A stretch of DNA of 64,000 nucleotides from the NCBI GenBank assembly GCA_964508225.1, contig CAZDRX010000006.1, positions 14,700 through 78,699 of the forward strand, in the 5' to 3' direction. The stretch's first letter is position 1; every line of letters starts with the position of its first letter. Under the pieces are notes generated by a model. That model was not told the DNA's origin. It did not search any database and saw only the letters and a program-made list of their open reading frames with translations. Shown in pieces: positions 38,483 to 47,030 of this stretch. The DNA is from CAZDRX01 sp964508225 (GTDB lineage Bacteria > Patescibacteriota > Gracilibacteria > Peribacterales > Peribacteraceae). Both the position numbers and the translations under genes were made by a program.

Positions 38483-38492
38483 AAATCATGAT

Positions 38493-38521
38493 ATTGTAGC
38501 AGTTTTTTCGTCTTTTCACAA
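38493..38521 (-). promoter_or_regulatory. Promoter of the giant-protein operon
   Basis: Leftward TTGTGA (38521-38516), 17 bases, TACAAT (38498-38493) with TGC just before the hexamer, then 10 bases to the ATG. The same -35/-10 pair drives the pilus operon at 63.5 kb. Confidence 0.75.
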
Positions 38522-38568
38522 TGATCGGCCTGAGGCCTTGGCCGGTGAGAGCCCTGCAGAGTCGATAG

Positions 38569-38601
38569 TTGATTGAATACTATTATTATGTTATAATAGT
38601 A
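38569..38601 (+). promoter_or_regulatory. Promoter within a palindrome, gene at 38623
   Basis: TTGATT (38569-38574), 17 bases, TATAAT (38592-38597). The hexamer sits in a perfect inverted repeat, TACTATTAT / ATAATAGTA (38578-38586 and 38593-38601), a likely operator. Confidence 0.7.
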
Positions 38602-38622
38602 ATGTATTTCACCCACACACAT

Positions 38623-39462
38623 ATGATGAATCTTTTCACGGAGAACCGTTTCTGCTTCCGCAATGAACAGTCCGACAATGTCCGGGCAGGCGATCCGCAG
38701 TGGTCATTCGGCGATCTCCCTTTCAGCTCGAAATTTCAGTTCGCCGATGGCATCCGTGACGACAGAACCCAGTACACGAAGGATGGTGTGCGTGATGCAT
38801 CCGTACGCATCGATTCCCGCACTGTCGGCATGGTTTCACCGCATGAGACCACACCGGTCAAAAATGCCGTGATTCCGACGGTGGAGGAAGTGCGCGCCCG
38901 CTACACCGCCATCATGGAGGAGCCGAACTACCATCTTCCGATGCCAGCAACTCTCGCCCTTGCGTTCGAGCGTGAGACGCTCGCGGACGTGGAACGCGCC
39001 CGCATTGCCAGGGAGAACGGTGGTGTCCCGTACGGTCCGACGAAGAATCCTTCGGATACACTGCGTGAGTACATCGATTGGAACGATGTGCCGGCCGGTT
39101 CCTTCTTCTGCTTTCATCAGAAGCCGGAGTCCCGCGATTCCGTCTATCTTCTCGTCGGATCCAAATACGTGATGCGGATCTGTGATTTCGGACAGTGGGT
39201 ACAGGGCTTCAAGGGTTACAGCATCACCAACACGTCGAAGAAAATCACCGATGTCGTGGACAATCCTTCCAGAATGAAGAACTTGAAGGTACTCGTTCTC
39301 TCGGCAGAGACGCCGGAGGAATTCGAGCGCGTGCTCACCACGGGCAAGAATCGCCCCGACGCCTCACCGCGCTCCGAGGCAAACGATGCCTACCACGACG
39401 AACTCCGCGCCAAGAATGCAGCGTTCTGGAAAGGCGTCGAAGAGCGTACGCAGGCTTCCTAA
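38623..39462 (+). CDS. Uncharacterised protein divergent from the giant-protein operon
   Basis: The 279-residue soluble protein begins MMNLFTENRFCFRNEQ. A compact-looking domain near residues 130-240 includes 'EYIDWNDVPAGSFFCFHQKP', 'SVYLLVGSKYVMRICDFG' and 'VLVLSAETPEEFERVL'; I recognise no family. Upstream in-frame ATGs precede the predicted transcript start near 38604, so 38623 is used. It faces the giant-protein operon across an operator-like palindrome and may be regulated with it. Its end overlaps the convergent DUF4389-like gene by four bases. Confidence 0.6.
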   Translation: MMNLFTENRFCFRNEQSDNVRAGDPQWSFGDLPFSSKFQFADGIRDDRTQYTKDGVRDASVRIDSRTVGMVSPHETTPVKNAVIPTVEEVRARYTAIMEEPNYHLPMPATLALAFERETLADVERARIARENGGVPYGPTKNPSDTLREYIDWNDVPAGSFFCFHQKPESRDSVYLLVGSKYVMRICDFGQWVQGFKGYSITNTSKKITDVVDNPSRMKNLKVLVLSAETPEEFERVLTTGKNRPDASPRSEANDAYHDELRAKNAAFWKGVEERTQAS

Positions 39463-39755
39463 AGCAGAATCGCCGGACGCGTGTTCGTGAAGAACCGCAG
39501 GTACGCCTGCCACTTTGCGTAGTAGCGGATCACGTCCATCTCGTGGTCGAACAGGGAGCGGCTCCTTTCGCCGAGCAGCAGCATGTACACGAAGTGCAGA
39601 ATGCTCAGAACGGCAAACCACACGCCGTAGACCATGAACGGAAGCAGGATCACCGGCACCCAGAGGCAGCGGAAGATGAAGAAACGCGAGATCTTCTCCT
39701 GATAGGCAATCTCGACGATCACGGCTTCCGTGATTTTCTTCTTGCGGTTGAACAT
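39459..39755 (-). CDS. Small DUF4389-like membrane protein
   Basis: The 98-residue protein starts MFNRKKKITEAVIVEIAYQ and has two close membrane helices ('CLWVPVILLPFMVYGVWFAV', 'LSILHFVYMLLLGE'). It ends 'RYYAKWQAYLRFFTNTRPAI', which resembles the end of the DUF4389 family. The family has no established function. A longer open frame that reads from tsaB across the N-run into this gene is an artefact of the gap and is ignored. Confidence 0.65.
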   Translation of the reverse strand: MFNRKKKITEAVIVEIAYQEKISRFFIFRCLWVPVILLPFMVYGVWFAVLSILHFVYMLLLGERSRSLFDHEMDVIRYYAKWQAYLRFFTNTRPAILL

Positions 39756-39808
39756 AGAGGAGGTGGGAAACCCCTTCATGCTAGAGCCGACCGTATCGTT
39801 CGCCAAGA

Positions 39809-40415
39809 TCAGATCCCGCGTCCGTACCACGGCAGGAGCGGCGGCTCTCCGTACGTGAGCGTTTCGAGAAGTGCCGGGAGAATGTCCGTCAGCGGCTTCA
39901 CGCCCTCCGTCATCGTCACGGGGAGGGACTTCGCGTGTTCGGGAATCAGCTCCCCGATGAAGTCGGCGGTGTCGCGGATATCCTTCTTCACGTCCTCGAA
40001 GGTCACGAGCACGGGTTCCGGAATGTCCTTCGCGAGTGCTCCGAATCCGCGGACAAACAGGAGCTCCTTCTTCGTCGAGTGCAGCCAGAGTACGTCGGCC
40101 TCCTGATGTATCCGCGCATGCCAGAGATCGGAGAGGTGCACGCCCGCCACCGGGATCTTCAGGCTCCACGCGAGAGCGTTGGCGAGGCTTAAGCCCNNNN
40201 NNNNNNCTCATGAAGCCGCCGGGTCCGTTCGCAGCCGCGATCCGCGCGAGATCCTCCATCCGTACACCCGCTGAAGCGAGCATCGCGGTGATCGCCGGGA
40301 GCGTCTCGGCTTCCTTCGCGTGATCATCGATGGAGGAGCTGGCCACGGTACTGCCGCCCTGCACGAGGGCCACGCACTTCTTATGACTGGCGAAATCGAG
40401 GAAGAGAGTCGTCAT
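39809..40415 (-). CDS. tsaB: tRNA threonylcarbamoyladenosine biosynthesis protein TsaB (interrupted by an N-run)
   Basis: The N-terminal part 'TTLFLDFASHKKCVALVQ' and 'IAAANGPGGFM' matches TsaB, the ASKHA-fold partner of TsaD in making t6A of ANN-decoding tRNAs. After the 10 N, 'LSLANALAWSLKIPVAGVHL' continues the TsaB pattern in another frame. The frame is restored if the gap is 9 bases (three times an integer), which also supplies the three or four residues expected between GGFM and GLSLA. The gene is thus probably intact. The C-terminal half is short, as in many CPR-type and reduced TsaB proteins. Confidence 0.85.
40197..40206. other. Assembly gap (10 N) inside tsaB
   Basis: Ten undetermined bases. 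The reading frames on the two sides of tsaB differ by one, so the stated length is almost certainly wrong; nine bases would fit. Confidence 0.95.
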
Positions 40416-40450
40416 GGGTGTACACGGGAGGGTATCATGAACGTCCGATC

Positions 40451-41284
40451 ATGAAGCAGCTCTCCGTCATCGTCCCCACCTACCGGCGTAGCGAGATTCT
40501 CGCCGAGTGCCTCAGGCGTCTCGAGGCGCAGACCGTCGTGTCCGACATTGAGGTGATCGTGGTGAGTGACGGTGTTGATGAGAAGACCGCTGCACTTTTT
40601 GCGAAGAATGCTTGGCGTGTCTCCGTGAAGTTTTTCGAGATCGCAAAGAGCCAGCAAGGCAGTGCGCGCAACGAGGGATTACGGCATGCAGAAGGGCGCA
40701 GCGTCCTCTTCATCGGTGACGATATTTTCCTCGCACCCGATGCGTGCGAGCTGCACCTCGGTGCACTCAGGGCAAACCGCTCCGCTGTTCTCGGGTTCAC
40801 CACGTGGGATCCGGATGCAGGCATCACGCCGGTCATGAAATGGCTCGAGACGTCCGGGTGGCAGTTCGGATACCCGGCGATTGCACTGTTCGCGCACAAG
40901 TTTCTTCCCGCAGATCTCCAGCACCGGTACACCTACACGTCCCACATCAGCCTGCCGCTTGCCATTGCGAAGAAACACCCGTTCCGCACGGACGTGCACC
41001 TCTACGGCTGGGAGGATATCGAGTGGGGGATGCGTCTCAAGGCCGACGGTGTACAGGTGTATTACGAGCCGCACGCGAAGGCGCTTCATCACCACCACAT
41101 CGAACTTCCGGATTCTCTCCGCCGTATGGAGACACTCGGGAAGTCCGCGGTCGAGATCAAAAAGCTGGTTCCGGGATTCGATCGCGTTCCGAAGGGGTGG
41201 AAGCTCCTCATCTACAGAATCACTGCGCTGCTGCCTACCATGGCCGGAAAGCATAGACACGCTTTCCTGCAAGCGATCCGCTAG
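40451..41284 (+). CDS. Family 2 glycosyltransferase
   Basis: The 277-residue GT-A protein opens with 'MKQLSVIVPTYRRSEILAEC', has 'EVIVVSDGVDEKT' and the metal-binding 'FIGDDIFLAP', and the acceptor-side 'YGWEDIEWGMRLKADG', which is the [ED]-D-x-E motif common in GT2 enzymes for surface glycans. There is no membrane helix. The ATG at 40451 matches the family start. It is divergent from tsaB and convergent with the membrane glycosyltransferase, overlapping its end by four bases. Confidence 0.87.
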   Translation: MKQLSVIVPTYRRSEILAECLRRLEAQTVVSDIEVIVVSDGVDEKTAALFAKNAWRVSVKFFEIAKSQQGSARNEGLRHAEGRSVLFIGDDIFLAPDACELHLGALRANRSAVLGFTTWDPDAGITPVMKWLETSGWQFGYPAIALFAHKFLPADLQHRYTYTSHISLPLAIAKKHPFRTDVHLYGWEDIEWGMRLKADGVQVYYEPHAKALHHHHIELPDSLRRMETLGKSAVEIKKLVPGFDRVPKGWKLLIYRITALLPTMAGKHRHAFLQAIR

Positions 41285-42551
41285 GTCGTGACGCCGTCAG
41301 ACGCACGCGTCATGATTTCGCAGAGCCAGAGCAGAGCGACGATCTGCACCCCTGCGATGATGACGGGGACATTCGTGATGCTGTCACGGAACACCTGCGT
41401 GAGAATTTCATGGTGGAATGCCACCGTCATATTCAGAAAGAAGAGCACCGAAATCACACCGTATGCGACGGCGTTCCTCCGTTTCTGCAGACCCCAGGGC
41501 AGCGCGAGAGCGATGAAGGGAAACAGGTAGCGCTCGTGCATGTCTGTCCCTGTGAGGAAGACGGCGAGTGCGACGAAACCCGCTGCGAAAAACACCCACA
41601 GTGCGTTTTCGACGTGAGACAGGTCACCGCGCAGTTTTGTCCGGAGACCGAGAAGGACAGAACAGTACAGAGCTCCGGTGAGCATCATGCCGATCTGCGC
41701 CGCACTGATGCCGAGGAAGAACCCTGATGTGCTCGGGAGATCCCACGCGGTGTTCTTCAGCAGCAGCCACCAGAGATTGTAGGCATTCCACGACGTCCGT
41801 GAGATATGCATCACGTGCATGATGTTGAAGGTCTGCAGTACGAGCGGCAATTTCCCCTGGAGGAAGAACGGCAGGAGCACGGTTCCGGACGTGAGTGCGC
41901 TCGTGGCTGCCATCCACAGCATTGTCCGCAGATTCCAGGGAGTCAGAAAGACGATGAGCGGTGCAAACAGCAATGCCTGAGGCTTCGTGAGGACAGCGAG
42001 CGTGAAGAGAGCGGCTCCCATGCCACGCCGTCCCCAGATCATCATCACGAGGGTCGCGAATACGAAGAAGGTGTACAGGGAATCCGTCTGTCCCCACACG
42101 GCCGAGTCGTGCACGACCGCAGGCTGCAATGCGTACACTGCCGCTGCGAGCAGACCTTTCCGAACCTGTTTCCATCGCGCGAAGAGAACGAAGAGCATGA
42201 CGCTCGTGGCGAGATCCGCTCCCATGGCCGGGATTTTTGCGAAGACTCCGTGCGCCGGCTCGATCACCCGATAGTCAGGACCGTACGTCCATTGGTACAG
42301 AAGACCCGCACTCCGGAAGAAGAGAAGACTCACGGGCGGGTATGTCGGAAGAGTCCCGCTCGTCGTCTGACGCTCATACGATTCCACGAGTCCGAATTTC
42401 ACACTGCTCTCCATCCAACTCCGGTAGGTTGCCGTGTCACCGTTTCCTTCACCCGGGGCGAGAGAGAGGCGCACGGCTGCACCTGCGATCAGGATCGCAA
42501 TGAGCATGCCGCATGTCGCCAGTTTTCCGTGTGTGTATTTTGGGAGATGCA
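41281..42551 (-). CDS. Polytopic GT-C family glycosyltransferase (mannosyltransferase-like)
   Basis: The 423-residue protein has about 10-11 membrane helices. It shows the GT-C pattern: an acidic residue in the first outer loop ('GEGNGDTATYRSWMES'), 'SAVWGQTDSLYTFF', 'AVLTKPQALLFAPLIVF' and 'TDMHERYLFPFIALALPWG'. Such enzymes use polyprenyl-phosphate sugars on the outer face of the membrane. The start is set at the TTG at 42551: TTGAGG and TGCTAAAAT spaced 17 bases end 7 bases before it, whereas the upstream start at 42588 would precede the transcript. Confidence 0.78.
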
Positions 42552-42558
42552 ATCTCGT

Positions 42559-42587
42559 TATTTTAGCAGAAATAAGCCGTCTCCTCA
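42559..42587 (-). promoter_or_regulatory. Promoter of the GT-C gene
   Basis: Leftward TTGAGG (42587-42582), 17 bases, TAAAAT (42564-42559) with TGC before it. Seven bases to a TTG start codon imply a leaderless message. Confidence 0.65.
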
Positions 42588-42790
42588 AGAAGAGAGGACT
42601 ACATTCTGATGGAGTCAGTGCAGATCCTGATGAATATCAAAGATATACTATGCAATATAAAACTATTTATGTACATTGCCCAAAACTGTCATTCCATGAT
42701 ACGATAAGGAGACAGAACCTACTTTCAGATAGACACTGCCTCTGATACAGAGACGGTGGCTTTCCCGCTTCCCTTTTTCCCCTTCATCCC
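42588..42790. promoter_or_regulatory. AT-rich intergenic region upstream of nusA
   Basis: About 200 bases without a gene, locally AT-rich near 42640-42690. A possible rightward promoter is TTGCCC and TACGAT (spacing 18) at about 42677-42706, which would leave a leader of roughly 80 bases for nusA. No clear hairpin or riboswitch was seen. Confidence 0.35.
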
Positions 42791-44038
42791 ATGCGCGCAT
42801 CGTTTATTGCCGCCATCAACCAGCTCTGCGCAGAGCGTAACGTGAAAGCCGATGCCGTCCTCGAGGCCGTCCGTCAGGCGATCGCGACCGCGTACCGCAA
42901 GGACTTCGGAAACAAGGAACAGGAAATCCGCATCGTGCTCCGCGAGGATCAGGACATGCCGACCGTGCTCCTCATCAAGGAGGTCGTCGATGATGTCCTC
43001 AACGAGAACTTCGAGATCAGTCTCAAAGATGCGCAGCGGATCAAGCCCGACGCCGAAGTGGGTGACGAGATCGAGATCGATGTCACACCTGTCGGCTACG
43101 GCCGTATCGCCGCGCAGGCCGCGAAGCAGGTCATCATCCAGAAGCTGCAGGAGTCCGAGAAACAGAGTCTCTTCGAGATGTTCAAGGACCGCGAGAACGA
43201 GCTCCTCACCGCCAACGTCACGAAGGTGGAGCCGAACTGGGTCACGCTTGAGATCGAAGGTATGACGGTCAGTCTCCCGTGGAAGGAACAGATTCCGGGT
43301 GAGCACTACTACACGGGCAAGCGTATCCGCGTGTACCTGGACAAAGTCGAGCTCACCGGCAAGGGCCCCCAGCTCCGTATCTCCCGCACGCATTCGAACC
43401 TCGTGAAGAAGCTTCTTGAGCTTGAGATCCCGGAGATCCGCAACGGCGACGTGCTCATCATGGCCATCGCGCGCGATGCCGGTATGCGCAGCAAAGTCGC
43501 GGTGAAGAGCAACGATCCGCGCATCGATCCCATCGGCGCCTGCGTCGGTCAGAAGGGTGTGCGCATCCAGGCCGTCATGGAGGAAATCAACGGCGAGCGC
43601 GTCGACATGATTGAGTGGTCGGAAGATCCGATCAAACTCATCTCCACTGCACTCCAGCCTGCTTCTATCTCCGCCGTCATCATCGTGAACGGTGAGCAGC
43701 ACGAGGATGAGGAAGGCCGCCTCGTGAAGAAGCGCGCCGCCGTCTTCGTGGAAGAGGCGCAGCGCCCCATGGCCATCGGTAAGAAGGGTCAGAACATCCG
43801 TCTCGCCACCCAGCTCTCCGGCTTCGAGCTCGATATGTACAACTACGAGGAACTCCCCGCCTTCAAGGCCAAGCTCGCCGAACTCAAGGGCGAGGAGGTG
43901 CAGGTCGCGATCCTGAACCAGCCCGCCGAGGGTGAGGCAGCTCCGGAGGCTGCAGCCGAGGAGCCGAAGGAAGAGGCTAAGGAGGAGAAGCCCGCCAAGA
44001 AGGAGAAGGAGCCGAAGGAAGAGAAGAAGGCGGAGTAG
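42791..44038 (+). CDS. nusA: Transcription termination/antitermination factor NusA
   Basis: The 415-residue protein has the NusA order: N-terminal polymerase-binding domain ('ALEVRQAIATAYRKDF'-like helix), S1 domain ('NVTKVEPNWVTLEIEGMTV'), and two KH domains ('DPIGACVGQKGVRIQAVMEE' and 'MAIGKKGQNIRLATQLSG'). It ends in a 40-residue tail of alternating Glu and Lys instead of acidic repeats. It modulates pausing and termination by RNA polymerase. A terminator follows. rimP, infB and other usual neighbours are absent. Confidence 0.95.
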   Translation: MRASFIAAINQLCAERNVKADAVLEAVRQAIATAYRKDFGNKEQEIRIVLREDQDMPTVLLIKEVVDDVLNENFEISLKDAQRIKPDAEVGDEIEIDVTPVGYGRIAAQAAKQVIIQKLQESEKQSLFEMFKDRENELLTANVTKVEPNWVTLEIEGMTVSLPWKEQIPGEHYYTGKRIRVYLDKVELTGKGPQLRISRTHSNLVKKLLELEIPEIRNGDVLIMAIARDAGMRSKVAVKSNDPRIDPIGACVGQKGVRIQAVMEEINGERVDMIEWSEDPIKLISTALQPASISAVIIVNGEQHEDEEGRLVKKRAAVFVEEAQRPMAIGKKGQNIRLATQLSGFELDMYNYEELPAFKAKLAELKGEEVQVAILNQPAEGEAAPEAAAEEPKEEAKEEKPAKKEKEPKEEKKAE

Positions 44039-44056
44039 GGCACTCTCATGACATCC

Positions 44057-44089
44057 AAAAAAGCGGACCCCCCTCGGGCCCGCTTTTTT
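44057..44089 (+). terminator. Intrinsic terminator of nusA
   Basis: A stem with AAAAAAGCGG on the left and CCGCTTTTTT on the right plus inner G/C pairs is followed by T-rich sequence. It can also act for the convergent gene ending at 44108. Confidence 0.85.
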
Positions 44090-44107
44090 CTTTCCTCCCG
44101 GCGCGGG

Positions 44108-44539
44108 TTATGAAGCGAACGCTGCGTCGATCATGACGGAGACGCTCGCTTTCAGGTCGACTCTGGCTTTCTCGATACAGGCGGCGACGGTGCTCTGGTC
44201 AGCCGATGCCTTGCAGACCTTCTTCGCCATGAGCACGACGGCGTTGATGGAACGCTTCATCATCTCCGTCAGACGGGTCGTCATCTTCTGTTCGATCTTC
44301 GCCTTCACCTCTGCGTTCGTCTTCACAGAGCCTGATCCGGAGTGGCGGAAGTCGTACATGTTCATCTTGGCATTCAGCGACATCGCCTGGCCGAAGTGGT
44401 TGCCGTTGTCATTTCTTTGTTCGTTGCCATGCACGCCGAGGCCGAACGCGAGTCCGAGACCTGCGGCGGAAGCGGGGGAGGCGGCGAGCAGCATGCCGGA
44501 AACGGCAGCAGCGACGCCGAGGCGATAGAGAGTATTCAT
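44108..44539 (-). CDS. Secreted protein of unknown function
   Basis: The 143-residue protein has a clear signal peptide ('LGVAAAVSGMLLAASPASAAG'), a short polar region and a helical C-terminal part with two cysteines ('KKVCKASADQSTVAACIEKA'), which could form a disulfide outside the cell. I recognise no family. The ATG at 44539 begins the signal peptide; an earlier in-frame start would bury it. Confidence 0.65.
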   Translation of the reverse strand: MNTLYRLGVAAAVSGMLLAASPASAAGLGLAFGLGVHGNEQRNDNGNHFGQAMSLNAKMNMYDFRHSGSGSVKTNAEVKAKIEQKMTTRLTEMMKRSINAVVLMAKKVCKASADQSTVAACIEKARVDLKASVSVMIDAAFAS

Positions 44540-44655
44540 ACAGAATGTGGGAATGGAATAAAAAGCATGTCGGTGGATCCGGAGATGAAGACGGCTCATA
44601 CCGTCAACTCTTACCTGCTCTACTCTGCGATGCATGGAGGCGGTATGGTGAAGGC

Positions 44656-46923
44656 ATGAAATTTCCGGATATCCGCCTGCTGGTGCTCGATACCGAAACG
44701 ACGGGCTTCGTGCCCAAGGTGCACCGCGTCATGGAGTACGCGTCGGCGTTGATCGAGGACGGCAAGCTCACACACGAATTCGAGCAGCTTCTTGAGCTCC
44801 CCGCCGGAGCGGAGATTCCGGAGGCCGTGCAGGTGCTGACGCGCATTTACCCCGAAGATCTCACGGGTAAGCCGACGTTCACGGACATCCTCCCGAAGAT
44901 CGAAGCGATGCTCACGCCGGACACGGTGATCGTGGGACAGAACGTGAAGTTCGACCTCGGCATGCTCAGAGGCGAAGGTCTCGATCTCACGGAGCGGCCG
45001 TGGATCGACACGGCGATGCTCGCATCGATCGTCTTCCCCGAGCTTCACAGCTACTCCCTCGGGTACGTGAGCAAGGCGCTCAAGCTCGATCACACGCCGC
45101 CGCACAGAGCCCTCGGGGACGTGCGTGCCACGGTGCAGTTCCTCGGCAAGTGCTGGGAGCGGCTCCGTGAACTCCCGCCGGAGGACGTCGCGGCGATCCG
45201 GGACCTCGCTGCCCGCGGTCCGGAGGGATACATGCGCCTTTTCTCGACACTCGAGAGCACGAAGAAGGTACGGCCTTCATGGCTGAAGACCCCCGCCACC
45301 CGTGTACACACTACGACGGGCGTCTCCATCGATCCTCCGGAGGCCGGTACGGTGCAGCTCGTCGAGGAACCCGTGGATCACACATTCATCTCGTCGGTGC
45401 TCGCCGGACTGAAGGGCGCTTCGTGGTGTGCGGTCAAAAACATCGAGGCGGCGGTCGGCCGTCATGCGGAGATCGGCGATCTCACCGTGCTCTATCCGCC
45501 GGAGTTTCTCGTTTCGGGCGTCTCCAGAAAGGAGTTTCTCGCGCAGAAGGAATTCACTCCGGATGAGCTGACGCTCGCGATCAAGTTCGCGCTCTACCCG
45601 TGCACCGTGCGTTCGGAGCTTCCGCTTCACGGCGAGGAGTACGCGGTCTTCGCGGGCAAGCTTGCGGCCGCATCCGATTCCCCCGAGTACCGCGCGCTCC
45701 AGAAGAAAGCCGAAGCGGGCCCGACGGCACTCAGTCATCAGCACCTTCTCACGATCAGTGCTGATCCCGATCATCCGCTTCCGAAGGACATCTCCCTCAT
45801 CGTCGATGATGCCTCGATGCTCGAGGACACCGCGACGAATGCGTTCGCGTGGACGTGCCACATCCCGAGCCTCCGCGCATCGTCGCAGGGCAATGCCGTG
45901 CTCACGAAGTGCGTCGACCTGATCGAACTCTTCGCCGAGCGCGTACGTGCCGATACGGATCTCCGGTATCTGGCTCCGTCCGATCTCGAATCCAAGGATT
46001 GCTCGGAACTGAAGAACACGCTCGCCGGAGCACTCACGGAAGACATGCCGCCGCAGGCGAAGCGTGCGCTCAGTGAGCTCCAGAATATCCTCGACGCACA
46101 GAACCTCGCCGGACGCTTCGCGTGGATCGAGACGATGAAAGACGGCAGCAAGACGATCAAATCCGTCCCCGAGGACATCGCCCAGCTCCTCGCAGGCAGG
46201 CTCTACTCAAGTGTGAAGACGACACTCCTCATCCCGCCCGGCAGCGCCGAGTCTCTCGCCACCATTCTGTCTCCGCGTTCCCCGCGCGCTCTTCGTGCAT
46301 CGTCACTTCCGCCGCCGGTATTCACCCTCTCGATGCCCGTCGGCGTGTCGCTGGAATCCGTGCTCCTGCAGCCGAAGGGCAAGACGATCGTCATCGTGCC
46401 GAGCAAGCGCACGATCGAAGACATCTTTACGCGTCACACCGAACGCCTGGAGGAAGAGGGCGTGACACTCCTCTGTCAGGGATTCAGCGGAGGAGCCAGC
46501 CGCATGCAGGCGGAATTCAGCATCGCGAAGGCTCCGGCGGTCATGCTCATGACGCCGTGGATGTACGAGGGGCTCGATCTCGAACCCGACATGGTGGATG
46601 CGCTCTATCTCCAGTCTCTCCCGTTCGACCACCCCGCACATGCTGTGGTGAGCCGCCGCGCACTGCGCTTCCGCGACGGCTTCTCGGATTATTCGCTCCC
46701 GCGTCTGCAGCACAGGCTCTTCCGCCTCTTCCGCACGTTCTCGCGTCATGCGAAGAAGGGTTCCGTGTTCCAAATTCTCGATGACCGGCTCCGTACCAAG
46801 GACTACGGCAAGCGCACGGCGAAGTATCTCGAGACATTCTTCGCTCCGGCGAATGCACTCTCACCCGTGTCTTCAGGTGAAATCCTAAAGAAGAAAGCTG
46901 CCGATCAAATGCCCCTTCTTTAA
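44656..46923 (+). CDS. DnaQ-type exonuclease fused to a DinG-like helicase region lacking ATPase motifs
   Basis: Residues 1-170 are a DEDDh 3'-5' exonuclease: 'LVLDTETTG' (Asp12, Glu14), 'GQNVKFDLGML' and 'HRALGDVRATVQFLG'. The rest (755 residues in all) follows the DinG/XPD-like pattern: 'ALSHQHLLTISADPDHPL' and 'LIVDDASMLEDTA' stand where NHALL and DEAH occur, and 'GKTIVIVPSKRTIEDIF', 'PWMYEGLDLEPD' and 'LPFDHPAHAV' match motifs IV-VI. No Walker A is present and DEAH reads DDAS, so ATP hydrolysis is unlikely. The ATG at 44656 stands 6 bases after TATGGT. It is probably a nuclease with a structural helicase remnant. Confidence 0.75.
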   Translation: MKFPDIRLLVLDTETTGFVPKVHRVMEYASALIEDGKLTHEFEQLLELPAGAEIPEAVQVLTRIYPEDLTGKPTFTDILPKIEAMLTPDTVIVGQNVKFDLGMLRGEGLDLTERPWIDTAMLASIVFPELHSYSLGYVSKALKLDHTPPHRALGDVRATVQFLGKCWERLRELPPEDVAAIRDLAARGPEGYMRLFSTLESTKKVRPSWLKTPATRVHTTTGVSIDPPEAGTVQLVEEPVDHTFISSVLAGLKGASWCAVKNIEAAVGRHAEIGDLTVLYPPEFLVSGVSRKEFLAQKEFTPDELTLAIKFALYPCTVRSELPLHGEEYAVFAGKLAAASDSPEYRALQKKAEAGPTALSHQHLLTISADPDHPLPKDISLIVDDASMLEDTATNAFAWTCHIPSLRASSQGNAVLTKCVDLIELFAERVRADTDLRYLAPSDLESKDCSELKNTLAGALTEDMPPQAKRALSELQNILDAQNLAGRFAWIETMKDGSKTIKSVPEDIAQLLAGRLYSSVKTTLLIPPGSAESLATILSPRSPRALRASSLPPPVFTLSMPVGVSLESVLLQPKGKTIVIVPSKRTIEDIFTRHTERLEEEGVTLLCQGFSGGASRMQAEFSIAKAPAVMLMTPWMYEGLDLEPDMVDALYLQSLPFDHPAHAVVSRRALRFRDGFSDYSLPRLQHRLFRLFRTFSRHAKKGSVFQILDDRLRTKDYGKRTAKYLETFFAPANALSPVSSGEILKKKAADQMPLL

Positions 46924-47030
46924 AGAAAATTCGTAGAGAACGCGGCGAAGGCAAGCTCCGCTTGCCTGGAGCCGCCACCTTGCCGGAAGGATGGTTCACG
47001 GAAGGAAACCCGGAGGGTTGCCTTCCGTTC

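Noticed and set aside
39459..40415. A single 318-residue protein spanning the 10-N gap
   Set aside because: It joins the first part of tsaB to an unrelated small membrane protein only because the gap length shifts the frame.
46924..47030. Terminator or small gene between the DinG-like gene and the sugar transferase
   Set aside because: A GGCAAGC/GCTTGCC hairpin is present but without a T-tract, and no credible frame exists; the two genes converge here and I see nothing more.
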